DNA of 36,883 bases from a virus, in the IMG/VR virus record IMGVR_UViG_3300033233_000097, positions 1-36,883 of that record. One strand, written 5' to 3'. A program made the translations under genes and the position numbers. The notes beneath the pieces are model-generated. The model saw only the letters and a list, made by a program, of their open reading frames with translations. It did not search any database and was not told where the DNA came from. Position 1 is the stretch's first letter; each line of letters begins with the position of its first letter. Positions 29,901 through 36,883 of this stretch are shown piece after piece.

Positions 29901-30808
29901 GTTTCTATAACTGTCGTCGTCAAAACTGATACTAAATCAAAATCAACTATGAATACTTTTACCGATGTACCATTATAATAAATAACCCATACATTATTTG
30001 ATGTGTCTGAGAATAAAGAAATGGTCTGTGCTGCATCTCCTGCAACTGTGAGAGTTACTGGGGTTAAAAGTATTGGTATTAGATATAAAATGTTTATTCC
30101 TGCTGTATTGTTATTATAAGTAAGAAAAAATCTATTATTTGTTACAATGGCATCAAATACAGGAGTAGTATTGTTATCTGTTGTTAGATCTACAGCAGAT
30201 GTAATAGCAGTTGGATTTACTGCCGGAAAAGTCTTATAACGAATTCTACTATTGGATGAATCAAAGAATATAATAATGACTTGTGTTCCAAGGGTGTAAC
30301 ATTTTGGGATACTAGCTGTTGCTGAGATGAGAACGTTACTGACAATATGTTGACCAGTGGTTTGGTCAATGACTGAGTATCTGGACCCTCCTGACGAATC
30401 CTCCCACACAAATGTATAGAGCCCATATGGATGAAAGCAGGAATCTTGAGAGGTTTGTTGATATGTATTTCTGACCACCGGTGCGGCGTTAACAGCCACA
30501 TTGTACTGATTTCCCTTGCTTGTCCATCCTTGGGTTTCATCCCCGAAACTGTATACTGTCGTTCCATCTGTTTCTATCACCTCATCTTTAAATGTGCTTA
30601 GGCTTGCACCTGCAGTTATTGAATTGGCTGTTCCATTTATACTTGAAGGCAATGACATAAATCCATTTCTCTTTTTTAGACGTTTTGGAGAAATGAATAT
30701 CATATTTTCTAGAATGAAAAGCTTTCCTATTAAGATTTGTTTAGGATCGGTTTTTGTATCTATCCCTTGTTCGAAACTAATTGGTACATTCTGTTTTACC
30801 AGTGCCAT
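26990..30808 (-). CDS. Large tail hub / nozzle-type protein, 1272 aa
   Basis: The largest gene. The start MALVKQNVPISFEQGIDTKTDPKQILIGKLFILENMIFISPKRLKKRNGF is the opening of phage stabilisation/plug-type proteins: a segment that replaces the fixed N-terminus, then a long beta-propeller-like region with Asp/Asn-rich strands. In the C-terminal 300 residues (VWRMLVLGEYNTPHKLLVSFAHDFNPYITQEE... KKGLFKKLGP) the ordering resembles P22 gp10-type tail plug proteins. The middle carries an additional 400-residue Thr/Ser/Asn-rich insertion (about 520-860). It is placed after the tail-fibre-like genes and before the ejection genes. A nozzle or stopper is likely; specific homology is unproven. Confidence 0.65.
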   Translation of the reverse strand: MALVKQNVPISFEQGIDTKTDPKQILIGKLFILENMIFISPKRLKKRNGFMSLPSSINGTANSITAGASLSTFKDEVIETDGTTVYSFGDETQGWTSKGNQYNVAVNAAPVVRNTYQQTSQDSCFHPYGLYTFVWEDSSGGSRYSVIDQTTGQHIVSNVLISATASIPKCYTLGTQVIIIFFDSSNSRIRYKTFPAVNPTAITSAVDLTTDNNTTPVFDAIVTNNRFFLTYNNNTAGINILYLIPILLTPVTLTVAGDAAQTISLFSDTSNNVWVIYYNGTSVKVFIVDFDLVSVLTTTVIETIANVQRVTGDYNGTLGQLFYDVSGTPNSNFFTKINTLTVSGTVGTPSVLCRSIGIASKSFFYNNMSLIILAFDSPLQPTYFLLNNSGVVLAKISPDLGGGIPSKRIVPNVNEVSTGVFEISYLQKDFVTTQTGGQVYFQLGVMFSVLDFTEQATQKIELGNNLQLTGGQLSMYDGATTVEQNFVIYPEQVTNTVQNIDGALSPKQYQYAVTYEWTDNYGQIHRSTPSVPLTVDLNPNTAQTAFNFTADTNSSQTLTNVSSIASITIGAIITGTDIPLNTYVIGIISSNSILISQNATGTTASVIMTLRPNFSFLASTKNGSVTMTPGDMQYLNLIGTWTSGSSTITVTDTSGLVGFSGPVGQGQRFDTNSGDFPNNTIINSISGKTLTLSQPASTTKTNTVAVITQRFTGDTMIGSPDITNVNASFITTFLSPGQHVAIAGVYPANILRIVSLGTNTVTVNVNFGATTVGVIFDAFINASAQLVVGETITDTNAGATLFTDTTIETIASNIITLSQPATATQTSATFNTNTVFAVTLTIPTLRVTSKTGVLIKVYRTEGDGTLFYLVSSITSPTFNDKTVDSVTFYDGTGDTQIIGNEQLYTNGGELGNIAPPVSKSISSYKNRVILIPSESPNQFYYSKQVIPGSPVEFTAEFVQNIDQKGGDLTVSLQMDDKLILFKNQNIFYMVGEGPSPNGANNDFSSPQLIATDVGCTEIASPVLMPLGIMFKSEKGIYLLDRSLNAQYIGADVEIYNSDTVTSAKLIGPTNQVRFTLDSGICLVYDYFKLQWSVFTNVNAVDATIFQDKHTYLQSNGLVKQETPGQFSDDGEFIRWKIVTSWLSFVGIQGFQRVWRMLVLGEYNTPHKLLVSFAHDFNPYITQEEIIDAGAAFPSDLYGSVSPYGADPVYGGLFPLYQWRVRLNEQKTETVQVTLQDAQEPDFGESASISAISFEIGLKKGLFKKLGPGNTFG

Positions 30809-30815
30809 TTCACGC

Positions 30816-31286
30816 TCATAACCTAGCGACTTGTGTTACATGTAAATAAGCAACATCAGCATTACTGCTTGTTCCATTACTAAGATAATATAGTTTATCT
30901 CCTCTTTCTAACCATCTTGATCTAGTAGAATTACCTGAACTAGCTCCAGATAAAGATACTAGTTTTAAATAAGCAGGAATTGCACTGAATGCTGAAGTAG
31001 TTTGAGATGCTAAAATGTTTTTTGCAACTCCAGAATCAAGAGTTCCACCTACTAAATCTCCAATTGAAATTTCATATAGTCCATCTTCATTTATTAATAG
31101 GACTGTACCAATTGCAGCTCTTTCAGAATAATCCAATGTATAAATTGCAGCACCACTACTATAGGCAATATTATCAAATCGTCTTACCCCAGTGAATGTT
31201 GATCCATTACCATTTCCTGTATTAATTAAAATCTCGCTTGGTTCTTTTGGTTGTAATGGGAAACCAAAAAAATCTAATTTACTCAT
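30816..31286 (-). CDS. Small tail/neck structural protein, 156 aa
   Basis: A beta-rich, low-charge protein with N-terminal FPLQPKEPSEILINTGNGNGSTFTGVRRFDNIAYSSG and C-terminal SRWLERGDKLYYLSNGTSSNADVAYLHVTQVARL. It is the kind of small structural protein seen in podovirus tail clusters. It precedes the nozzle-type protein by seven bases and overlaps the 144-residue gene by one. The family is not named. Confidence 0.65.
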   Translation of the reverse strand: MSKLDFFGFPLQPKEPSEILINTGNGNGSTFTGVRRFDNIAYSSGAAIYTLDYSERAAIGTVLLINEDGLYEISIGDLVGGTLDSGVAKNILASQTTSAFSAIPAYLKLVSLSGASSGNSTRSRWLERGDKLYYLSNGTSSNADVAYLHVTQVARL

Positions 31287-31720
31287 TAATAATCTCCACC
31301 AACCGCAGTAACTGCAATACCATTTGTTATCGCAGCAGTAGTTGCAACATATAATCTATAACTAACTGGTAAAATTAAATTAGCTCTCCACATAAGTCCA
31401 ACAGATCCAGGAGAGTTAACTGCCATTTGACTAACAGTCACATTAGGAATATTAAATTCCATAAGATAGCTATTATTAGCAGCTGTCGCTACTGTGGATC
31501 CATTATTTATCCAGAATCTAATATTAGGACTATTGGCCCCTGTACTTCCAGTATATTGCCAGTAAACATCTTCTATTTTAGATCCAAATGTTGCACTGGC
31601 AGTAAATAGCAGTTTAACGTTTGCATCCGTTCCATCAAAACTAGTAACGGCTGAAGTACTTGTTATAGTAAAACCAGTCTTTGGAGTTAAAAGAAAAACC
31701 GCATTAGTATTGGCTGCCAT
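31286..31720 (-). CDS. Small tail/neck structural protein, 144 aa
   Basis: Ser/Thr/Ala-rich beta protein with few charges, of virion type (FLLTPKTGFTITSTSAVTSFDGTDANVKLLFTASATFGSKIEDVYWQYTGS). No enzyme motif is present. It lies between the fibre-type 214-residue gene and the 156-residue gene and overlaps the latter by one base. Probably a minor tail or decoration protein. Confidence 0.6.
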   Translation of the reverse strand: MAANTNAVFLLTPKTGFTITSTSAVTSFDGTDANVKLLFTASATFGSKIEDVYWQYTGSTGANSPNIRFWINNGSTVATAANNSYLMEFNIPNVTVSQMAVNSPGSVGLMWRANLILPVSYRLYVATTAAITNGIAVTAVGGDY

Positions 31721-31731
31721 TTAAATTCTCC

Positions 31732-32376
31732 TTATCCGAAATTATAAAAAGCAAATACAGGTCCTGATGCCCCTGATTGTGCGCTTACCGTTATTGTTTG
31801 AGAAGTTTGTGTTAAAGCAACACCTACACCAGATGCTAAAACTACATCTCCTGTTAAAGCAGGATTTGCATCTGATTGAATTTGATGAAGTCCTGTATGA
31901 GTATGATTGGCATTTGCTACCACACCATTTGCAGTTCCTGCAGTACCAACTCCAATTGCAGGAGGAGTTACTGATCCAAGCTTAGCTGTTCCGAAAGTAG
32001 TCGTAGTAGCTTGTGGTACTGCTGAAGGATTAAGTCCACCACCAGATGTGATCTGTATTTTATTACCTGAATTATCATTGTAATAAAGATTGTCGCCTGA
32101 AACATAGACACAATCTACGTCAGGAGCTGTAGATAAAGGAGATCCTTGACTTGTGAAACGTGTACTTCTTAAAGTTGTTGCATCATTATTTCCGAATGGA
32201 AGATCTGCATTTATACTTAATCCAGCAGAAGGTACTGGCACTCCTTTGCCAGTGGTATGATCATGGGCATCTACTAAATCAAGAGCTGTATTTAGATCAC
32301 TGGCCCACTGAGGTCCAGGTTCTACGCTTACATCCGGTAATACTAAATTCATATTCGGAGTTGTTGTAGTCGGCAT
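31732..32376 (-). CDS. Fibre/tail-type protein with HDHTTGKG motif, 214 aa
   Basis: Carries the module LVDAHDHTTGKGVPVPSAGLSINADLPFGNNDATTLRSTRF, a short sequence I recall from many phage tail-fibre-type proteins, where the His-x-His region may bind metal or form a knob. After it come Gly/Ser/Thr-rich beta segments. The start MPTTTTPNMNLVLPDVSVEPGPQWASDLNTALDLVD is typical of N-terminal anchor parts. It is a likely tail appendage. The exact role is unknown. Confidence 0.7.
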   Translation of the reverse strand: MPTTTTPNMNLVLPDVSVEPGPQWASDLNTALDLVDAHDHTTGKGVPVPSAGLSINADLPFGNNDATTLRSTRFTSQGSPLSTAPDVDCVYVSGDNLYYNDNSGNKIQITSGGGLNPSAVPQATTTTFGTAKLGSVTPPAIGVGTAGTANGVVANANHTHTGLHQIQSDANPALTGDVVLASGVGVALTQTSQTITVSAQSGASGPVFAFYNFG

Positions 32377-32386
32377 TTACATTCTC

Positions 32387-32704
32387 CTAAAAAACATATA
32401 GATCAACTGTCACTTCCGCACTTGCTACTAATACCAATGTTGTATCTTGATTCTGGTTATTATCCTGATTATCAGAGACATCTGCTGGAGCACGCTGTCT
32501 AACTAAGAACCATCCTTGAAGCTTTCTGTTAAGCTTATGGTTAACCGTATTATTTCCTGAGTTAAGCAAAACAGAAGTCAATATATTTCCATTAACTAAG
32601 GGATTTTTTAAAACAGGATTAACTCCTGAAATTATATTATTTTGTAATTGATTTACATTTCTGTCATCAGTTTGAACTTTAGCGATAGACATTACATCAG
32701 CCAT
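32387..32704 (-). CDS. Small phage structural protein, 105 aa
   Basis: Contains VNHKLNRKLQGWFLVRQRAPADVSDNQDNNQNQDTTLVLVASAEVTVDLYVF, a segment I have seen in small phage proteins located between the adaptor and the tail genes. The first half is Asn/Val-rich. There is no charge-rich region. It overlaps the adaptor gene by one base. A neck or tail component is likely but unproven. Confidence 0.65.
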   Translation of the reverse strand: MADVMSIAKVQTDDRNVNQLQNNIISGVNPVLKNPLVNGNILTSVLLNSGNNTVNHKLNRKLQGWFLVRQRAPADVSDNQDNNQNQDTTLVLVASAEVTVDLYVF

Positions 32705-33468
32705 TACATAGCTCCACTGTTATAACCAGATCCATTCCCTGTAGGCCACCATAGATCTGAGTATTGTCCATCTGATACAACTGCAGGATTTCCAGCATCT
32801 CTATTTTCTGCTGCAGATTCTATCCTTTGAATCAATGCTTGCTTCTGAGCCATTTCAACTGAAACATCTGATTCTTCTTTTTCTTTGCACTTAATAACAC
32901 CGTCTACAATTATGTATTCTGTCCATCCTGAAATACCATCTGCTGTATCTGAGTTACTTATGAGTTGAGTAAGTCTGGGCACATACCATAGTCGTAACGT
33001 CTGTCCTGCTGCAGGAGTGGGTGTTAGCCACAAGTTCGTCCCATTTAAGCGATACCTAAGATTTGTAACTCCATAAAAACTTTGAAAGTTAGGAACTGCA
33101 TAACGGTTACGATCTGAAAACATGAATGGTCTTATAGTAACAAATGAATCCTGACTATTAGGGGATAAAGCTAAGTCTAGTCCTAAAAACTTATAAAGAG
33201 CTGGTGCTGCTGAATAATTAGTTCCATCAGGTAGAGGATATTGAAAAGTAGTTCCATCTGTACTGAATGATAATGGAGCAGCTACATAATAATTATCTCC
33301 ATACTTCTGAACTAGAAGATCATAAAGCTCAAAATAGCTTTGATTAATATAAGAAGTTAATTCGCTAGCTGTTACAAAAGTGTTTGTATAAATCCCAGAG
33401 GCATTGACCATGTCCGCTCTTTGGCGAATAGCATCAGATAACTGTGCTAATGTCATCGTAGTGGACAT
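32704..33468 (-). CDS. Head-to-tail adaptor type protein, 254 aa
   Basis: The first half (LAQLSDAIRQRADMVNASGIYTNTFVTASELTSYINQSYFELYDLLVQKYGDNYYVAAPLSF) matches the pattern of phage adaptor proteins that bind under the portal: an alpha-helical head with ELTSYINQSYFELYDLL and a beta-rich body (LNGTNLWLTPTPAAGQTLRLWYVPRLTQL). The last part is Glu/Asp-rich and helical (KCKEKEESDVSVEMAQKQALIQRIESAAENRDAG). Position after coat and small head proteins supports the neck role. It overlaps the following gene by one base. Confidence 0.75.
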   Translation of the reverse strand: MSTTMTLAQLSDAIRQRADMVNASGIYTNTFVTASELTSYINQSYFELYDLLVQKYGDNYYVAAPLSFSTDGTTFQYPLPDGTNYSAAPALYKFLGLDLALSPNSQDSFVTIRPFMFSDRNRYAVPNFQSFYGVTNLRYRLNGTNLWLTPTPAAGQTLRLWYVPRLTQLISNSDTADGISGWTEYIIVDGVIKCKEKEESDVSVEMAQKQALIQRIESAAENRDAGNPAVVSDGQYSDLWWPTGNGSGYNSGAM

Positions 33469-33477
33469 GGTCTTCTC

Positions 33478-33717
33478 CTATAACTCGTGTTCTTCGTCTT
33501 CAACTTCATCAGCGATTCGAATTGCATCCCAAAATTCAGCTAATGCTTGTGCAAGCCCGTGAGAATCTCTTGAAGTAATAGCCTGCAAAGCTTCTTCAGC
33601 AATGCTATTTAAAACTTCAATATGATCATCAGGTTCATCTTGTGGAACCATATCTTGGCTATTTTCGGTTCCATGAGGATGAAGCTTAGCTGTAATCGTT
33701 GTGATCTTTGGAATCAT
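33478..33717 (-). CDS. Hypothetical protein, 79 aa
   Basis: Strongly acidic C-terminal half (HGLAQALAEFWDAIRIADEVEDEEHEL) and a short, Pro/His-containing N-terminus. Helical; soluble. It is coupled to the 124-residue gene by a four-base overlap. I do not recognise the family. A small adaptor or assembly factor in the neck region is possible from context only. Confidence 0.65.
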   Translation of the reverse strand: MIPKITTITAKLHPHGTENSQDMVPQDEPDDHIEVLNSIAEEALQAITSRDSHGLAQALAEFWDAIRIADEVEDEEHEL

Positions 33718-34088
33718 AATTCACTCGCTGGAAGTGGTAATGGTAATACTGTCAATGTCGTAGCGGTTGGAGCAAAGCTTGACCCATCGCTTGATAGACA
33801 TTGAGCTCCAACATCATATGTAGTTGCACTTGGAGAAAATAGAACTACAGAGAATGTAAATACTGTAGAACCACTTGCTGCCACAGAGGTGGAAAATCCT
33901 GTGCTTAAAGGCACAAGTCCTAAACCTGCAGGTGCACCTAAACCATCACCAGTTGCTTTCACAGTTGGTGTGATTGAAGTCATACTTACTGTTGAGCCAC
34001 TAGAGTTACTAACTGTTAAAGAACAGTTAACCACTTGGTTGATATACGAAGTAGCAGTACTTAATGCGATAGTTGCTGTCATTGCCAT
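33714..34088 (-). CDS. Virion-type beta protein, 124 aa
   Basis: Composed of alternating Ser/Thr/Val strands (ATSYINQVVNCSLTVSNSSGSTVSMTSITPTVKATGDGLG) with almost no charge, which is characteristic of Ig-like or beta-sandwich decoration domains. It lies in the head module between the 139- and 79-residue genes. A capsid decoration or head-tail protein is plausible. It overlaps the 79-residue gene by four bases. Confidence 0.65.
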   Translation of the reverse strand: MAMTATIALSTATSYINQVVNCSLTVSNSSGSTVSMTSITPTVKATGDGLGAPAGLGLVPLSTGFSTSVAASGSTVFTFSVVLFSPSATTYDVGAQCLSSDGSSFAPTATTLTVLPLPLPASEL

Positions 34089-34100
34089 TTTTCTATCTCC

Positions 34101-34520
34101 TTATGGTGCTGTGCTGTTTTTAAGTTCAAACTTAAACAGCCACACTTCAGTGCTTGCAGGATCAGTTGCAGTTCCAGATGTATTAGTCATAACCAACTGA
34201 AGACTTGCAGTTCCAGCGGTAGCAATGGAGTTTCCGGTTAAATACGTCAATGGAGCAGTTGGAGCTGTTCCAGAGTTTCCAGTGGAATCATAATACGTTT
34301 CAACCATCAAAAGACGATTGTATGTATCAAGCATTCCACTATTAGTTCCAAATACGAATGTATATTTCCCAGCACTATTTCTAGTAACTGAAACTATACC
34401 TTTTGAATTTGTCGTATCTAGTGTAGGAGCTCCTGAAGATCCAAACGTTACTCGTGCATAGATTGAACAAACTTCTTTTTCCAATGTTTTTGGAAACTGT
34501 GTGAACCAACGATTAGCCAT
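34101..34520 (-). CDS. Virion-type beta protein, 139 aa
   Basis: Opens MANRWFTQFPKTLEKEVCSIYARVTFGSSGAPTLDTTNSKGIVSVTRNSAGKYTFVFGT: a helix followed by beta strands with Ser/Gly turns. The AGKYTF-type motif recalls decoration proteins that bind the capsid surface. It is the first gene after the coat and follows the hairpin region at 34553-34597. Function is inference. Confidence 0.65.
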   Translation of the reverse strand: MANRWFTQFPKTLEKEVCSIYARVTFGSSGAPTLDTTNSKGIVSVTRNSAGKYTFVFGTNSGMLDTYNRLLMVETYYDSTGNSGTAPTAPLTYLTGNSIATAGTASLQLVMTNTSGTATDPASTEVWLFKFELKNSTAP

Positions 34521-34552
34521 AAATTCCCCTTAATGGGCGGGTTTACGACTTC

Positions 34553-34597
34553 CTCTTGCCCCCAAGAGAAAGAAGCGAGAGGCCCGAAGGCCCCTCG
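34553..34597 (-). terminator. Paired hairpins after the coat gene; UUCG tetraloop
   Basis: On the minus strand a 9-bp stem (34597-34589 with 34584-34576) closed by a C-UUCG-G loop begins eight bases past the coat stop. It is followed by CTTCTTTCTCTT and a second 6-bp hairpin CTCTTG/CAAGAG (34568-34553). The stable UUCG stem could be a partial terminator or a 3' stabiliser that raises coat level over the following genes. No long T-run follows, so full termination is unlikely. Confidence 0.6.
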
Positions 34598-34604
34598 TTA
34601 TAAA

Positions 34605-35834
34605 TTAAGCACTCAATGTAACGTTGGCATTCCAACCTGGTGCATTTGTTCGAAGGTTAGCATAGTAACCAACACGAACTTCACCAGCATCAGCATTCGC
34701 CACACGCAACATTTCGAGTCCATCACCATATCTCAAGATCTGAGGTGCATCACCGAGTGACTCAAGACACCATGTTTCCATTTGTTGCAGGTAGCATGTT
34801 CGTGCTTGTGCATTTCTATCTGGAAACACTTTAATCGTTGAGCTTGCACCATTAACCATGATGCCTCTGAAAGCAATGTCGGCAGGACCTTTCATGTCAA
34901 TATATTGAACTTTAGCACCAAGTCCTTTTTCAAGAGCTGACCATGAAGCATAGTTCATAACACCAACATTTGGTTTTCCACCTTCACGTGCTACTAGAGA
35001 ACTTGAATCAATCAGAGCTTCTTCGATGCTCTGTGCTGATCCATCATAGCGAACACCTGCAAGACGAACCGTATCAACAGACCTATCTACACCATAGAAA
35101 TTATCTCCAGATGTAGGAGCTGTTGCAGGAAGCCAAGCAGAGAGTCCTGAAAGTTTATTGTTATTATCTCCTTGTACAAGCAAGAAGTCCGCAGCTGTCC
35201 AACCAGAAGGTGTTCCAGCAGCTCCTCCAAGACCTGTAGCAGATACAGTAACTGTGCCTCCAGATCGGTTAACCGCAATTACATAACCAAGAGCTGCTCG
35301 TGGTGTTCCACCATCTGTAGCATTAGCTTGTAATACTTGGTTAATTTCGAATTGAACAACATCAGTCGTATTCGTAAGTGTGATAACTCCAGTTGAAATA
35401 GAGCTAATAACACCAATCGAACCAGTTCCACTTCTAAAAAGAGAGCTTGAAAGAGATAGAGTAGCTGATCTGATAGCTCCATCAATTACAAGTTTTGCTC
35501 CTTCTAAGAAGGCCATCTTATCTGTTCGTGATGCAAGCATTGTTTGATTGTCAATAGTTGCAATCGAATAGTCTTGTTTACGAGTAAGCAAAAAAGATTG
35601 GATTTGAACTGAGGTTTGATTACCTTGAGCGTTTGAAAACGTAGCACTACGACCTTGTGAAACGCCAGTCACGATCGGGACAGGTTTATATTTGCCACCG
35701 AAGTCAGTATTCTTTTTCACAAGAGCTAATTCAGGATTATCCGCGTACACCAAGTTCTCTACGACTTGTCCATCATAGAGTTCTTTAAGTGCCGCGTTCA
35801 TAGATGTTAAGTCTAAAAATGCACTTGAACTCAT
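34605..35834 (-). CDS. Major capsid (coat) protein, 409 aa
   Basis: Main shell protein. Placement after the scaffold and before small head genes, length 409 and the sequence pattern (SFLDLTSMNAALKELYDGQVVENLVYADNPELALVKKNTDFGGKYKPVPIVTG... N-arm; GKPNVGVMNYASWSALEKGLGAKVQYIDMKGPADIAFRGIMVNG near 280-330; C-terminal LGDAPQILRYGDGLEMLRVANADAGEVRVGYYANLRTNAPGWNANV) fit a HK97-fold coat of the kind in podoviruses with a separate scaffold. An insertion rich in Thr/Ser/Gly (about 125-215) may be a surface domain. A good AAGGGAG ribosome-binding sequence lies upstream. It should be the most abundant product. Confidence 0.88.
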   Translation of the reverse strand: MSSSAFLDLTSMNAALKELYDGQVVENLVYADNPELALVKKNTDFGGKYKPVPIVTGVSQGRSATFSNAQGNQTSVQIQSFLLTRKQDYSIATIDNQTMLASRTDKMAFLEGAKLVIDGAIRSATLSLSSSLFRSGTGSIGVISSISTGVITLTNTTDVVQFEINQVLQANATDGGTPRAALGYVIAVNRSGGTVTVSATGLGGAAGTPSGWTAADFLLVQGDNNNKLSGLSAWLPATAPTSGDNFYGVDRSVDTVRLAGVRYDGSAQSIEEALIDSSSLVAREGGKPNVGVMNYASWSALEKGLGAKVQYIDMKGPADIAFRGIMVNGASSTIKVFPDRNAQARTCYLQQMETWCLESLGDAPQILRYGDGLEMLRVANADAGEVRVGYYANLRTNAPGWNANVTLSA

Positions 35835-35980
35835 ATAGTTCTCCCTTAAAGGTTAAAAGTTTATCGTCAAATTATTTGCGGTAATTGCATGGCCGCGCTT
35901 TGAATAACTTTACTAGGACCTAACCCTAGTCCTAAAAGGGATTAACTTCTTTGCTTTCCCACTAATTCGCTTCGCTTAAA
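35835..35980 (-). other. Scaffold-coat intergenic region with hairpin
   Basis: The largest gap in the head operon. A stem TAGGAC/GTCCTA with loop CTAACCCTA lies near 35910-35935, and the coat ribosome-binding site AAGGGAG near its end. TTGACG and a poor -10 occur near the coat start. I see no gene here; a processing or regulatory site that separates scaffold from coat expression is plausible. Confidence 0.4.
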
Positions 35981-36853
35981 TTATGTCTTACTTCCCTCAA
36001 GAGCTGCAAGCGCTCTTTTAATTCTATCTTCTTCTGTCTTTGCTGGTAAAGATCCAGGTCCAACAGTTGTTACCAAATCATTAGTCAAGGTTTTTGATTC
36101 CCTAACTTCTCTAGGTTTCTCGGCTGGTTTCTCAAGAACTTGACGTTTTGCCATAAATTTCTTTGTCTTCATACCTTGGTTTAGCATGTCTTCTAAATAA
36201 TCTTCAACTACCTTAGCAGCTTCATTTTGTTTTAATATTTTCCCAGTAGATTTAAAGTGTTCTTCAATTGCCGTATAAACAAGAGCCTGTTCTCCAAATA
36301 GATTAGTAAGTTCATAATCATCTTTCTTTTCTGAAACAAAGTTAACTACTTGTAATTTGAAATCATTAATTGTTTGTTGTTGTTCTGTTTGAGCTTGTTT
36401 TGCTTGATCTTCTAATTGTTTTCGTTCTTTTTCTTCTACTTGTTTTTGAAATCTTTCCAGGTCTTCTTTAACTTGAAGAACTGATCTATCAACTGGAGCT
36501 TTGCCTTTTAACTTATATTCAGTCAACTGATCATAAGTCCAGCCAAGTAGCTTCATAGCCTGTTCAGGATCTGTCTCAGCTAATTGGATTGCTTTTTCTT
36601 TAGTGGCAAGAAGTTGTGTCTTTCTCTCAAGTTCCATTTCACGTTGTTTAACGGCTTGGTTCTTTTGATAGATCATCTTTTCTTTTTTAGCTAAAGCTGC
36701 AAACTTAGGTGCTACTTTTTGTTGTAGATCTTCTTTTGTTTCAACTTTGGTAGCATCAACTGTTGCAACTTCAGCCACGACTGGCTTTTCAACAATTGTG
36801 CTAATTGCGGTATTATTTTCTTGTGCTACTGTGGTTTGTAAAGCTTCTTGCAT
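35981..36853 (-). CDS. Scaffolding protein, 290 aa
   Basis: A highly charged, Gln/Glu/Lys-rich, almost wholly helical protein with a long coiled-coil middle (about 45-110, KFAALAKKEKMIYQKNQAVKQREMELERKTQLLATKEKAI, and again 125-165) and a basic C-terminus (SLPAKTEEDRIKRALAALEGSKT) that could bind the coat. Scaffold proteins have this composition and lie directly before the coat gene. Its start at 36853 and first 36 codons are duplicated at the left end of the window. No protease domain is seen, so maturation probably uses scaffold exit rather than cleavage. Confidence 0.8.
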   Translation of the reverse strand: MQEALQTTVAQENNTAISTIVEKPVVAEVATVDATKVETKEDLQQKVAPKFAALAKKEKMIYQKNQAVKQREMELERKTQLLATKEKAIQLAETDPEQAMKLLGWTYDQLTEYKLKGKAPVDRSVLQVKEDLERFQKQVEEKERKQLEDQAKQAQTEQQQTINDFKLQVVNFVSEKKDDYELTNLFGEQALVYTAIEEHFKSTGKILKQNEAAKVVEDYLEDMLNQGMKTKKFMAKRQVLEKPAEKPREVRESKTLTNDLVTTVGPGSLPAKTEEDRIKRALAALEGSKT

Positions 36854-36883
36854 TGAATCCCCCTTGTTTACTTTAAACCCAAT
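36744..36883. repeat. Terminal direct repeat, right copy
   Basis: Second copy of the 140 bases at 1-140, identical except A at 36870 instead of G at 127. The differing base lies in the short gap between the 91-residue gene's stop and the scaffold start, so it changes no protein. It probably records strain variation at the joint of the assembled circle. Confidence 0.95.

Noticed and set aside
1-36883. CRISPR array, integrase, attachment site, diversity-generating element
   Set aside because: No spaced short repeats, no recombinase or reverse transcriptase, and no tRNA-derived att pair were seen.

Overview
The window is the whole, slightly over-complete genome of an AT-rich, tailed double-stranded DNA phage. 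The first 140 bases return at the right end with one mismatch, so the molecule closes to about 36.7 kb and the scaffold gene runs across the junction. Large terminase, portal, scaffold, coat, adaptor, a stopper/nozzle-type protein and three large Ala/Gln-rich internal-virion-type proteins, with no tape measure, sheath or tail tube, suggest a short-tailed (podovirus-like) particle. Lipoproteins with lipoboxes, GT-B glycosyltransferase genes and an M15 endolysin point to a Gram-negative host (inference). No integrase, repressor, DNA polymerase or RNA polymerase is visible.

Layout. On the minus strand, read right to left, one long tightly packed array crosses the circular junction: small protein (5185) - GNAT - terminase - portal - two small proteins - [junction] - scaffold - coat - head/neck proteins - tail or fibre proteins - nozzle-type protein - GNAT - three ejection-type proteins - fibre and glycine-rich tip proteins - ParB-like protein - M15 endolysin - holin-like protein (about 14.1 kb). 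A second minus-strand operon (8151 to 6495) encodes an annealing-protein candidate, two small proteins and a RusA-like resolvase; it has its own promoter, a structured leader and an intrinsic terminator.

Plus-strand blocks are a cassette of three small membrane proteins (5.2-6.0 kb) followed by a structured RNA, tRNA-Asn and a Lys-rich secreted peptide; and an accessory operon (10.4-13.9 kb) with a truncated GT2 glycosyltransferase, several tiny ORFs, an HNH nuclease, two lipoproteins, a ribbon-helix-helix protein and an intact GT-B glycosyltransferase.

Between them, 8.15-10.4 kb is the least ordinary part. It holds a tandem pair of related hairpin/terminator leader modules, then about 515 nt of densely structured non-coding sequence with an H-type pseudoknot and a T-loop-bearing junction, and then an IS1595-family element that carries a methyltransferase-like passenger gene and has cut off the 5' part of the GT2 gene. 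The structured RNA is the best candidate for an undescribed element.
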